From: Capsicum annuum
Lineage: Eukaryota > Streptophyta > Magnoliopsida > Solanales > Solanaceae
NCBI RefSeq assembly: GCF_002878395.1
Contig: NC_061118.1
Span: forward strand, 126,212-190,211
Reading direction: 5' to 3'
Length of the DNA: 64,000 nt
Shown: piece after piece, positions 25,469-36,470 of the stretch
Layout: each line of letters opens with the position of its first letter
Numbering within the stretch: the first letter of the stretch is position 1
Made by a program: the position numbers and the translations under genes
The notes under the pieces: model-generated
What the model was told of the DNA's origin: nothing
Database searches by the model: none
Seen by the model: the letters and a program-made list of their open reading frames with translations, nothing else

Positions 25469-26770
25469 CCAAATCGGTGTGCTATAGCCCACGGTTTTTA
25501 TGGTGGGTCCGGGGTATGGCGTGTTTTTAGTCTAAAATTAGCAGGCTGCCCCAGGTAGGTTGAGGATGTTCCTAGAGTGGGCCCTTAGGGTGGGATAGTC
25601 TATTTGGGTGGTCAAACGAGCGAAATGACACGAACGGGTCATATTCGGGCCAAATCGGTGTGCTATAGCCCTCGATTTTCATATTAGGTCCAGGAGCTGA
25701 GCCTTTTTTGGCCTAAAATTGACCGAGCTGCCCCAGGCAGACTAGGAGTGGCCTAATGTGGGCCTTTGGGGTGGGATTGGCTATTTTGTTGGTCAAACAG
25801 GCAAAACGGCGTGAATGAGCCATTTTTGGGCCATATCGGTGTGCTATAGACCACGATTTTTGTGGTAGGCTTGGGGTTCAAGTGTGTTTTTGGCCAAAAA
25901 TCGATTGGGCTGCCTCAAGTAGGCTGGGGAGAAGCCTAGTATGGGCCCTTGGGATGGGATAGGCTATATGGGTGGTCAAACGGGCGAAACGACATGAATG
26001 GGCCATTTTCCAGCCAAATCAGTGTACTATAACCCATAATTTTTGTAGTGGACCTAGGGTTCGGGAGTGTTTTTGATTAAAAGTCAACCGAACTGCCCCA
26101 GGCAGGCCAGAGAGCGACCTAATGTGGGCCCTTGGGGTAGGATAACATATTTGGGTGGTCAAACTGGAAAATTAGCATGAATGGGCCATGTTTGGGCCAA
26201 ATCGATGTGTTATAGCCCACGATTTTTAGGGTGGGCCCAGGGGCCAAGCGTGTTTTTAGTCAAAAATCAATTGGGCTGCCGCAAACAGGTTGGGGAACGG
26301 CCTAGTATGGGCCCTTGGGGTGGGATAGTATATTTGGGGGGTCAAATGGGTGAAACGGCGCGAATGGGTCATTTTCAGGCCTAATCAATGTGCTATAGCC
26401 CACAATTTTTGGGGTGGACCTTGAGACCGGGCGGGTTTTTGGTCGTAAATTAATCGGGCTGCCCAAGGCAAGGTAGGGAGTAGCCTAGTGTGGGCCCTTG
26501 TGGTGGGATAGGCTATTTAGGTGGTCAAACGGGCAAAATGGCGCGAATGGGCCATTTTTGGGCCAAATCAGTTTGCTATTGCCCACGGTTTTTTGGGTGG
26601 GCCTGGGCCGCGAGCTTGTTTCTAGCCAAAAATCTACCGGGCTTCCCCAAGCAGGTTGGGGAGCATCCTAGTGTAGGACTTTGGGTTGGGATAGGTTATT
26701 TGGGTGGTCAAATAGGCGAAATGGTGCCAAATGGCTCTTTTGTGCAAAATTGGTGTGCTACAACCCACGA
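25469..26770 (+). repeat. Satellite subfamily 2, direct orientation
   Basis: About seven units of ~183 bp share the AAATCGGTGTGCTATAG core but have a different middle: GGGCTGCCCCAGGCAGG, GTGGGCCCTTGGGGTGGGAT and GGTGGTCAAACGGGC instead of GGTGGACAAACGGGC. They form a distinct, diverged subfamily between the main array and the right edge. Confidence 0.9.
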
Positions 26771-27309
26771 CCCCAAAATGCACTGTTTTGCTCGTTTAAC
26801 TACCCAAATGGGCCGCCGACCCCAACAGCCCATACTAGACCGCTCCTCAGCCTCTTTGGCATGCCCTGATCGATTTTCAGCCCACAGTACGCTCGAATCT
26901 CTGGCCCACCCTCAGAACCGTTGGCTATAGACATCAATTTGGTTCGAAAAAGCTTCGTTCACAATGTTTCGCTCGTTTGACCACCCAAATGGCTCCGCCA
27001 ACCCCAATAACCCACACTAGGCCGCTCCCCAGCCTCCTTGGCACGCCCTAATCAATTTTCGGCCCATAGCACACCCAAACCCTGGGCCCGCCCCTAAAAT
27101 CGTGGGATATTGCACACCGATTTATCCTGAAAATGCCCCGTTCATGTCGTTTGGCCTATTTGACTATCCAAATGGCCCCGTCGACCCCAACGGCCCACAC
27201 TAGGCTGCTCCCCAGCCTCCCTGGCAAGCCCCAGACGATTTTTGGCCCACTGCACCCTAGGACCCCGGGCCCATCCCCAGAACCGTGGGCTATAGCACAC
27301 TGATTTTGT
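26771..27309 (-). repeat. Second inverted satellite block
   Basis: About three units in reverse complement (GGCCCACACTAGGCTGCTCC, CCCAGCCTCCCTGGCA, GTGGGCTATAGCACAC). Flips occur at about 26770 and 27309, so orientation changes four times across the block. Confidence 0.9.
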
Positions 27310-27454
27310 CCATGGTTCTCGGGGTGTGCCCGGGGCCCAGGCGTGTTTTGCATTGAAAATCAATCGAGGTCCGAAGGCAGGCTAAGGAGCAGAGGAGGAT
27401 GGGCCGGCGGGGCCATTTGGGGTGATCAAACGGGCTAAAAAGGGTGAACGGGAC
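27310..27454 (+). repeat. Satellite subfamily 3, partial unit left of minisatellite
   Basis: One partial direct unit (TTCTCGGGGTGTGCCC, AGGCAGGCTAAGGAGC, GTGATCAAACGGGC) of the same subfamily found right of 28509. The minisatellite at 27455-28508 therefore interrupts this subfamily. Confidence 0.8.
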
Positions 27455-28508
27455 GACGGTTGATTTTCGACGGTCGATTTTCGACGGTCGTTTTTAGGAT
27501 TTTTTTAATATGGTTTAGTGACAACGAAGTCGCCACAAAAAGTTGTCACTAAAAGTATATTCTTATGAAATTTTAATAAGTTTCCACTAAAAGCTGTCCC
27601 TAAAAGTATATATTTTTCAAATTTTAGTAAGTTTTAGTGACAACAAAGTACCACAAAAAGTACATTTTTTTGATATTTTAATAAGTTTTAGTGACAACAA
27701 AGTCGTCACAAAAAGTTGTCACTAAAAGCATATTTTTAGAAATTTTAATAAGTTTTAGTGACAACAAAGTCGCCACTAAAAGCTGCCACTAAAAGTACAT
27801 CTTTTTAATAATTTTAGTGACAACAAAGTCGCCACAAAAAGTTGTCACAAATAGTATTTTTTTTTTTTTACTTTTTCATAAGTTTTACTGACAACAAAGT
27901 CGCCACTAAAAGTATATTTTTTTTTGTTTTGTAATAAGTTTTAGTGACAACAAAAGTTGTCACAAAACGTAGTCACTAAAAGTGTATTTTTAGAAATATT
28001 AATAAGTTTTAGTGACAACAAAGTCGCCACTAAAAGCTGTCACTAAGAGTATAATTTTTATTTTTAATAAGTTTTAGTGACAACAAAAGTCGCCACAAAA
28101 ACGTGTCACTAAAAGTATATTTTTTTTATTTTTAATAAGTTTTAGTTAAAGTCGCCGGTAAAACTTGTCACTACGTATACTTTTTTTTATTTTTTAATAA
28201 GTCTTAGTGACAATAAAATCGCCACATACAACAGTCACTAAAAGAATATTTTTATTTTTCAACAATTAGTGACAACAAAGTAGCCACAAACAGCTGTCAC
28301 TAAGGTATATTTTTTGAATTATTAATTAGTATTACTGACAAACGTGGTCGCCACAATAAACTGTCGCTAAAAGGATACATTTTAACAATCGGTGACAACA
28401 AAGTCGCCAAAAAAGAGTTGTCACTAAAAGTATATTTTTCAAATTCTTATACGTTTTTAGTGACAATATAGTCGCAACAAAAAGCTGTCACTAAATGTAT
28501 ATTTTTCC
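27455..28508. repeat. Minisatellite of palindromic ~55-70 bp units
   Basis: About 16 units, each with TTTTAGTGACAAC followed 10-20 bases later by its exact reverse complement GTTGTCACTAAAA, separated by AAAGTCGCCAC and followed by a T-rich spacer (TATATTTTTT...AATAAG). The left end begins with GATTTTCGACGGTC repeats. Known: tagtgac/gtcacta arrays of this style occur inside CACTA-type DNA transposons of plants. No CACTA terminal motif is visible at either edge, so that assignment is an inference. Confidence 0.8.
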
Positions 28509-30020
28509 GAATCATGGGCTAACGAGCAATGGGTGAGGGTGGCCCGACAGGGTCGGCGAGGCCATTTGGGTGGTCAAACGAGGGAAACAACGCAAACGGA
28601 CCATTTTCGGGCCAAATCGGTGGAGGTTAGCCCATGGTTCTTGGGGTGTGCTCGAGGCTCGAATGTGTTTTGGGCCAACAATTGATCGGGAGCCCCCAAG
28701 CAAGCTGAGGAGCGGGGGAGGGTGGGTCAGCGGGGCGGTTTGGGTGGTCAAACGGGCGAAACGCCGCAAACAGGCCATTTGTTAGCCCACGATTCTCAGG
28801 ATGTTCCCGGAGCTCGAGTGTGTAGTGGGCCAAAAATCGACTAGGGCCCAAGCAGGCTGAGGAGTGGGGGAGGGTGGGTTGGCGAGGCCGTTTGGGTGGT
28901 CAAACAGGCGAAACGGCGCGAACGGGTCATTTTTTAGCCAAATCGATGAGTGTTAGCCTACGGTTCATGGGATGTGCACAGGCCCGGGGCGTGTTTTAGG
29001 TCGAAAATCAATTGGGAGCCTGCAGGAACGCTGAGGAGCGAGGGATGGTGGGCAGACGGGGTCGTTTGTATGGTCAAATGGGCAAATTAGCGGGAACGGG
29101 CCATTTTGGGGCTAAATAAGTGGGAGTTAGCCCATGGTTCTCGGGGTATGCCTGAGCCCGGGTATGTTTTGGTCAAAAAATCTACTAGGGGCCCCTAGGG
29201 AGGCTAACGAGAGCGGAAGGGTGGGCCGACGAGGTTGGTGGGGCCGTTTGTTTGGTGAAACGAACAAAACGATGCGAGGCCGTTTTAGGGCCAAATCGGT
29301 GGGTGTTAGCTCACGATTCTCAGGGTATGCCCAGAGCTCAGGTGTGTTTTGGCCAAAAATCTACTGGGGACCACTGGGTAAGCGGAGGAGGGTGGGCCAG
29401 CGGAACCGTTTGGGTGGACAAACGAGCAAAATGGTGCGAACGGGCCATTTTTAGGCCAAATTGGTGGATGTTAGCCCATGGTTCTCGAGGCGTGCCTGGG
29501 GCTCGGGCATGTTTTGGGCCAAATATCAAACGGGCCAAATTTCTAAAAATCGACTGAGGCACCCCAGGCAAGCTGAGGAGCGGGGGGGGGGGGGGGGGGG
29601 AGGGCCGGTCGGCAAGGTCGTTGGGGTGGTCAAACTGGCGAAACAACGAAAACAGGCCATTTTTGGGCCAAATTGGTGGTGGTTTGCCTATGATTCTGGG
29701 GTGGGCCCAGGAATCGCCAGTGTTTTGGGCCGAACATTGATTGGTGGTCCTCCGGCTAGCTGAGGAGCGGGTGAAGGTGGGTCAGCGTGTCCATTTGTGT
29801 GGTCAAACATGAGAAACGGCGCGAACGGACCATTTTCGGGCCAAATCGGTTGGTGTTAGCCCCGGTGGTGGGCCGGGGTCTAGGTGGAATTTTAGGCCGA
29901 AAACCGACTGATGGCCCCATGACTGGCTGAGGAGAGGGTAAGGGTGGGCCGGTGGGGTCGTTGGGGACATTTGGGTGGTCAAACGAGCGAAACGACGCGA
30001 ACGAGCCGTTTTCGGGCCAA
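28509..30020 (+). repeat. Satellite subfamily 3, right edge of the block
   Basis: About eight units of ~165-180 bp with GGTGGTCAAACGGGC, GAGCGGGGGAGGGTGGG and GTTAGCCCATGGTTCTC-type landmarks, the most diverged from the main array. It includes a ~20-base G run at about 29581-29601. It ends within a few bases of 30020, where coding sequence of an importin fragment begins. Confidence 0.88.
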
Positions 30021-30640
30021 CTCAACCACCAGTGCCTCATCTCCTCTTTCAATTTCTCATCCTCTGCTACCACCAACAACGAATCCACAACATTTACTAG
30101 CTGTCTCCTCAAGAACTAAGGCTTCTTCTTCGTCAACTCAATAAAAACTTGCACCGCTCCCTCGGTTCTATATCCTTCGTCGCTGCTGCACGATGCATCA
30201 GTCAAGGTCCTCATCATACCTGGCAATAGATCCTGAAACTTCTCCGTTTCATTTGAACTCGATAGGCACTGAATGAACCTGATCGCAGCTATTGTGTCCA
30301 CGATTCTCACATGGAGGTCAAGTGTATCATCATTCAGTGTATCAAGGAATAGTGAGTGCAAATCGTCTATGCAGGGGACCATTGTTTCACCCATGTCTTC
30401 AGCTAGTAGTCGAAATATGTAGAAAACCGACACTTTTTTACTTGTTTGAACTAGATGTGACACACTGATACAAGAGCGCCGTTGATTCCTTAAGCAAATT
30501 TTTGATGTTGGATTGAGTTGACACCCTTAGATTGCGTCGAATGCTTATGTCTTCAAGAAGTATCGGGGAAAGGAGGTCAGCACATTTCTCGCGCACATTT
30601 ACTGACTTGGAAAATATATAAATCAAAATAACTATCTATT
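30021..30640 (-). pseudogene. Truncated importin-beta (IMB3-like) second copy
   Basis: Minus-strand reading gives importin-5 (IMB3-type) HEAT-repeat sequence in order: LLYQCVTSSSNK, then after a frame change LLAEDMGETMVPCIDDLHSL, FIQCLSSSNETEKFQDLLPG, MMRTLTDA, IELTKKKP, an in-frame TAG (about 30113-30115), and FLRRQLVNVVDSLLVVAEDE. It stops matching just after EEMRHW, where satellite DNA starts. It matches the part of IMB3 around residues 80-250 and lacks a block before LLYQCV. It lies 3' of the larger importin gene in the same orientation, so it looks like a tandem duplicate whose downstream part was deleted or replaced by the array. Confidence 0.82.
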
Positions 30641-31393
30641 GGATTAACTCTCAAGTACTGACTATGACTAATAATTCAGCAACAAACAACTACAAAGCTG
30701 TGTTTACTTGGTTTATGGTGTGTATGGTGAAATAAGTCGTCCACGCGGCTTTTATAATGACTAAAGAACCCCTAAGCTATCACTGTTTTGCAAGTTTCAT
30801 ACTTAAATTATCGGGTGTTTATGTTACTCCTCTTAACGATAACTTTCGAAGACTAAAACCCCCCAAACTTGCAACATCATGGAAAACATAGCATCAAGTG
30901 TCAACCTATATGTTGAAGATTTTCGAAAATTCTCTTTCAACCTCACCATCCCACCCTGACTCGGGACACAACTCCTGACCCTCATGACCCAGAACCTGAC
31001 CTCGATCCCGACCCTACACACCTTACATCACAAGTAGTAAGGAATTATTGCAATTAAAACTCAAAAACTCAATCAAAGGCATGAAAATGTCACAAGCAAA
31101 AAATAAATATTTGTGATGTTCATGTGATATCACAATCTATAACAATGCAAACAACAAGATAACTGGATCAAGACTGCGACACTAGTCGCCTCCTCGATAA
31201 CCCTCAAATGTTCCTCTTTCTTGTGCTGAAGCAAGATTCAACTGCAACATTTTTAGTACAGACACTGCACTGAATAAAGGCTTCTGTGTACTTTAACCCA
31301 AACAATTGACTATTGAATAATTGAAAATTCAATCACGACGCTAAGGCCTAGCAGCTCCATTGCATTGGAGAAAACTTGTCGTCATCCACAACT
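30641..31393. other. Intergenic / 3' flank of importin gene
   Basis: AT-rich DNA between the stop of the importin-like gene and the truncated copy. No further importin exon or RNA gene recognised; the distal 3' UTR of the gene probably lies at the right end. Confidence 0.5.
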
Positions 31394-31612
31394 TTATGAT
31401 GACAGAATAGATTGCAGTGCTATTTGCTGCTGAGGTTGCAAAGATGACCATATTGAAGCCAGTAATGCAGATGGTAGTGTTTGCTGGAGCTTCCTCAACA
31501 GATTAATTATCCGGCTTAGTGTTTGTTCGCTAGCAAGATCCTCACCGGCACATAGAACCTACATATGAAGCAAATTTGGATTACAAAATGGTATTGACAT
31601 GAATATTACTTT

Positions 31613-31856
31613 GATATAAGTCTATAATACTACAACACGATCATTGTAGCAAATCGGTACATAGATTGTCGCGAGAGACTTCCAGAAGGACAAAGATACA
31701 AAACACGAAAAGGGGATATGATCGATGTTACTTTGATATAAGGCTATAATACTATAACACGACCATTGTAGCAAATCGATACAGAGATTGTCGCGAGAGA
31801 CTTCCATAAGGAAAAAGATACAAAACACGAAAAGAGGATGGGATCGAACATCTTAG
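31613..31856. repeat. 122 bp tandem duplication in last importin intron
   Basis: Two adjacent copies containing TTGTCGCGAGAGACTTCCA and AAAGATACAAAACACGAAAA, in the intron between the last two exons. Confidence 0.85.
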
Positions 31857-34800
31857 TCTTTTGCATCAGATGTACTGTATCCAGCACCCGAAATTGAGAT
31901 AAAAAGTGATTTTTTTTTTTGGCTACTAAGCGCTGATCTTGACGAAGAAGGTTCAATAATAACTAACCTCAGCAAAAACTGAAACAATTTTTGGAAGGTA
32001 CGGATTGTTGGCGTCCAGTAGTTCTCCATCTGACCTGCAAGCAGGAAATCCTAGTTAAACATTAAGACTCTAGAGGCATGAATATATCAGATACAGCCAT
32101 CTACAAGGACAGGTAGCAAAAGGCCAAGTTATATTAGTCAAAAGGCCGTATAATGGCTGTTTCTGATAGACCCTCGATTCAAGATATTTTTTACATAGTT
32201 TGAAAGAAATGCAACATGTCTTTTGTTATATCCGGTAAACAGTTATATTAATCAAAAGGTGCGAAATCAGCCGTATACAAGAAGAATACCAAAAAGTAAA
32301 GAACCTACAGATGATATGTTTCTCCACAAAAGACACTCAATCCTCTATACATTCTGGAACTACATGGGCGCAACAAAAGGATTTAAGTTAAAGCAAACAG
32401 ATCTAATACCTTTCAACCATAGAGCAAAGTTGGTCGTAAACAACCTTCGTTTCCATTACATCAGCTTTTATTGGCAAGCAATTCAACCAAGTATGGAAAA
32501 CCTGCTAAAACTCTTAGATATTAGAGCATTGTTGAAACTATAACAAGGTACAGAAGAAGCTTTAAATCTTCTAAGAGCAAAGACGATATGTTTATTTGAT
32601 AGATGCAATCAAAATCCAAGTATGCGACCCCAAGACTATACCTGAGCGGAGTCAATACTGTCACGATGAAATAGGCATATCCTCCCCAGTGCCGAAACAG
32701 CACTATCATACGCCATTACATTCTCAGGTTGAAGAGCGTTAGGATGCCTTATAGTGATAGTGAGTCGTGATACAGCCTCTGAAATAAAGTTGTTCTTTAT
32801 ATCAGGTAAGGTAAACGTATATTAAGGCTTTCAACACCGTCAACTGTTTCATACCTCCAACAAATGGTTCAAAAACAAAACCACCAAGTTCCGCACATTT
32901 GCCAAGTCCATAAGCAGCAACCTAAAATAACACTATTAACTTCAGAATCAAGCAGAACAAGTCGATTTTCTGAAAAAGGTGACACCTTGTAACATAAACA
33001 AACCTGTCGGACATCTGAGCTTTCATCGTTGCATGCTTCCAAAATTACAGGAACGTATGCGTCATAGTACCTAGTTTGCACAGGAAGGAATAGTCATATC
33101 TAATACTTTACTATTCTAGTATCGTAACAAGAGAAAGCGATATATAAACACCTACTTTAGAGCTGCTTCACGGCAATGCTCTACAACATACTCAAAAATA
33201 TTAATTGCTACCATCCTTTCTTCAGCTGTTTTATCCTTGCCCTTAACAGACAAACATGAAAGGAAAAAATTTAGATATATAATAAAATGAGAAATGTACG
33301 TTAGATACTGAAGTTACATTGAATATCATGAGAAGGTACCTACCCACATAGGCATTAGATATGAAGACAACTCGTCAAAGAAAGGTAGGAACGCTGCCTT
33401 GAATGTTTTGATCAGCTCGCCCAATATATCACCAACCTTTTCAAGAGATATGTGGAGATTTTATAAGACGGAATTAGATTAAAACGCTAAGAAATAGAAC
33501 AAAGATACTCGATGCTGTCGTTCATTTGTGTACTTCAATGTTATGTCATACATACTTCTATGAAAAGGTCCTCTTCTTCTTCTTCAATTTCTTCATTGAT
33601 ATCAGATTCCTCAGAATCAAACTCTTCGACTTCTGTTCTTTCTGCTAGATCTTGTTTTTGACGTAAAATAACACTGAGGACCCGCTTTATCTCATCCACA
33701 ATGCACCGGACCTGACCTTCATCCAGGAGTGCGCCAGATATCTGGAAAAAGAAGAAAAAGAATCCTTTAGTGAATAACTTGCATACAAAAACGAAATCAA
33801 CTTTAGTAAATAACAAACCTCCAAGCACTCGTTCACTGCTGTCAACATCTTCGAGCAAATTTTAGCGTCAAGCTCCTTAGGCAAAGCGTTCAACAATGCT
33901 GGGATTATGCAGTCTAACAACTGCTTCAAATACGTTTCATTTCGGCCGTGAGCGAGTCCTTTCTCAACAGCCAGTTTAGCTGAACGTAACATCTCCGGCA
34001 AGGCTATAACCAAACAAAACTAATGTCAATAGTTCACATAATTCGACAAAAAGAAGAGAAAACGAGGAACTAAATTATAAATCCCACCTGAAACTGCAGC
34101 TTCCCTAAATTCCTCAATGTAATCTAATAACGGAACTAATATTTGCACAGCCTGTTTACGCAATGAAATCATTTGTCAAATCCAATCTAAATCAATCGCT
34201 TGTACGAGTTATAATGCAAGTATATTTACGCAAACCTGGTCAATCCATGGGTAGAAATCCTCCTTCAACTCATCGACATAGTCTTTTAGCAATTTACAAG
34301 CTATAGCCTTTTCCTCTAGGATGCTTGTGTTAATATCATACCGCTCGTCCCCAAGTGTCAGACTCATCAATCTGAAAGACGAAAAACTAGATAAGATCCC
34401 GGAAACCTCCAGTAGACTAACCACTGCATATCATTGCAAAGCTTTACCTATTATCATCAGGTTCTGAATCCACAGACGATATGGATACATCAGGCTGTCG
34501 TTGAGCAGATTGAAACAACGGAGGCATGGCTACACTCATGTAAGGAAGAAAATCTCGTCCTAAGCACATGCAGAGTCTAGCCCATGCCTGCAACGAAATC
34601 AACGATGTAGTGAGAACCTACATATATAAATAATTGAGAAAACTAGATCCAGTGATGTTAGATGTTAAACGACAATGAGTATACCTGCAATACATTTGTC
34701 AGGAAATATTCTTGCAGTTATGATATGTTCTTATACATCATATATAGAGTTATACATAATGGCTGCACAAAGCGCGGACAACTTCACTAGTAAACTATAA

Positions 34801-36326
34801 ATGAAGTCGCAAATCATTGAAATGATGCACCCATACCTTTATCAAGTAAATATTACTAGGATCATCTGTCTCCATTTGCGACCCTTGTATTGACACAAGC
34901 ACTTCGATAACCTTCAAGAAAAAATCAATAGTAAGCATTATGCACAATGTTTTGACGTTTTGCTCATATTTTACTTTGTGTCAAAAAATAATTTTTTCTT
35001 TCTTAAACTCCGTGGCTTGCCAACTATGCGAAACAGCATAGGAATACATCTCAAAAGTCAGCACCATCGGCATGGGACACTTTATCTCATACTAACCTGC
35101 TTAGCATCATCTCCGCATTTGTCTTTGCCAACGTTCATCATGACCGCGCTTATGCATTCTATTGCTTTGGCTCGAAGCATGCGAGTAGATATATCGTTTG
35201 CATTTGCCAAGATCCTCTTCAAGTATGGCATCACCTGATCATAGTATTCCTGGAAATGCTCCTGTTGGTTTATAATTTACGGATTAACTATTATCATCGA
35301 TATCAGAAAGGAGAATAATCGAGGCTGAATAACTAGAATTATATACTACCTTGGATAAATTAGCCACATAACCCAATGCAGTTAACGCTTCTTCTCGCAC
35401 CATCTGGTTTACACCCTGCACTTCGAACAATACCAAAGAGTGGAAAAAACATCACATATCTTGCATATTTCAGTAGTACTGTTACGATATTATTACCTCT
35501 CGTATGTCTTACCTGCGTAAGTACAATCAGTCTGCTAACTATACTACCTAAGTAGGGCAGTAAAGTCTCCGGGGTGCGGCTTTCAATAAACTCGAAGATA
35601 GCTGATGCAGAATGTGCCTGCAGAAATACAAAACGAAACATCATAAATAGATAAACGATTTCATTGAAAATCGATTGAACAATATATATCTCCAGCGCTC
35701 ACAATCAGTTACTTCTAAAAGCATAGACGATCTCCTAAACGATGGAAGTGAAAGGCACATTTGTTTTAGTCGGAAAGGCTGAAAAGCAAAAGGCGTCATT
35801 TCAAATGCAAGACAAAACTACATCATTCATTTATAATCACAAACGACAATCAGCTCAACTAGAACAGACCTCTACTCGTGGATTTTGGAAATCATCCATA
35901 GCAGCTGCTAGGACTGGCAAAATCTGACCATGGTGTTGTTCTTGTAAAGCAGGAGCCAAGTCTATCGAGAATCGGGCTATTACATCAATAACAGCCCATC
36001 TCACCCGAGGATGAGGGTCTTCGAAAGCAACCACGATCGTGTTGATCACTAGGTCCAAGTGAATAATCATAACCTGTTACAAGGACAACAGAAATGTACT
36101 TAGGTAGAATCAACACACATACATTGCAACAGAATGAACCAGTTGCGACATTGCAAATCTATAACCTAAAAACAATAGTCCTAGGTCCGAAAAAATGAGC
36201 ATTTTTCTGTTGTTTTTATTCAGATCTTTAATCGCAAAAATTTGGTGGATTTCCATTATTCTTCCTCAAGTTTTAAATAGCAGAAATCAAAGGAAAGTCT
36301 GAAAAAAGTTGCTACAAGTTTCAGAT

Positions 36327-36470
36327 TTGACAGTGAAATCAATAAGGAAAGTCTAGTTATAATAGAACGTTCAAGAAAAAGTAAGAACATACTTTTTTGA
36401 CAGTGAAATCAACAAGGAAAGTCTAGTTATACATAGAACGTTCGAGAAAAAGTAAGAACATACTTTTTTA
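36327..36470. repeat. ~70 bp tandem duplication in first importin intron
   Basis: Two copies containing GACAGTGAAATCAA, AGGAAAGTCTAGTTATA and AAAAAGTAAGAACATAC in the ~780 bp first intron, which also holds a G-rich stretch at 36510-36620. Confidence 0.8.

Noticed and set aside
4863..30020. Dozens of open frames of 60-195 codons with repeated peptides such as FVHPNGHKKLNGPHWDDPQP
   Set aside because: They come from the satellite unit read in different frames and on both strands. The ~181-182 bp length shifts the frame from unit to unit, there are no consistent starts or introns, and both strands are open at the same places.
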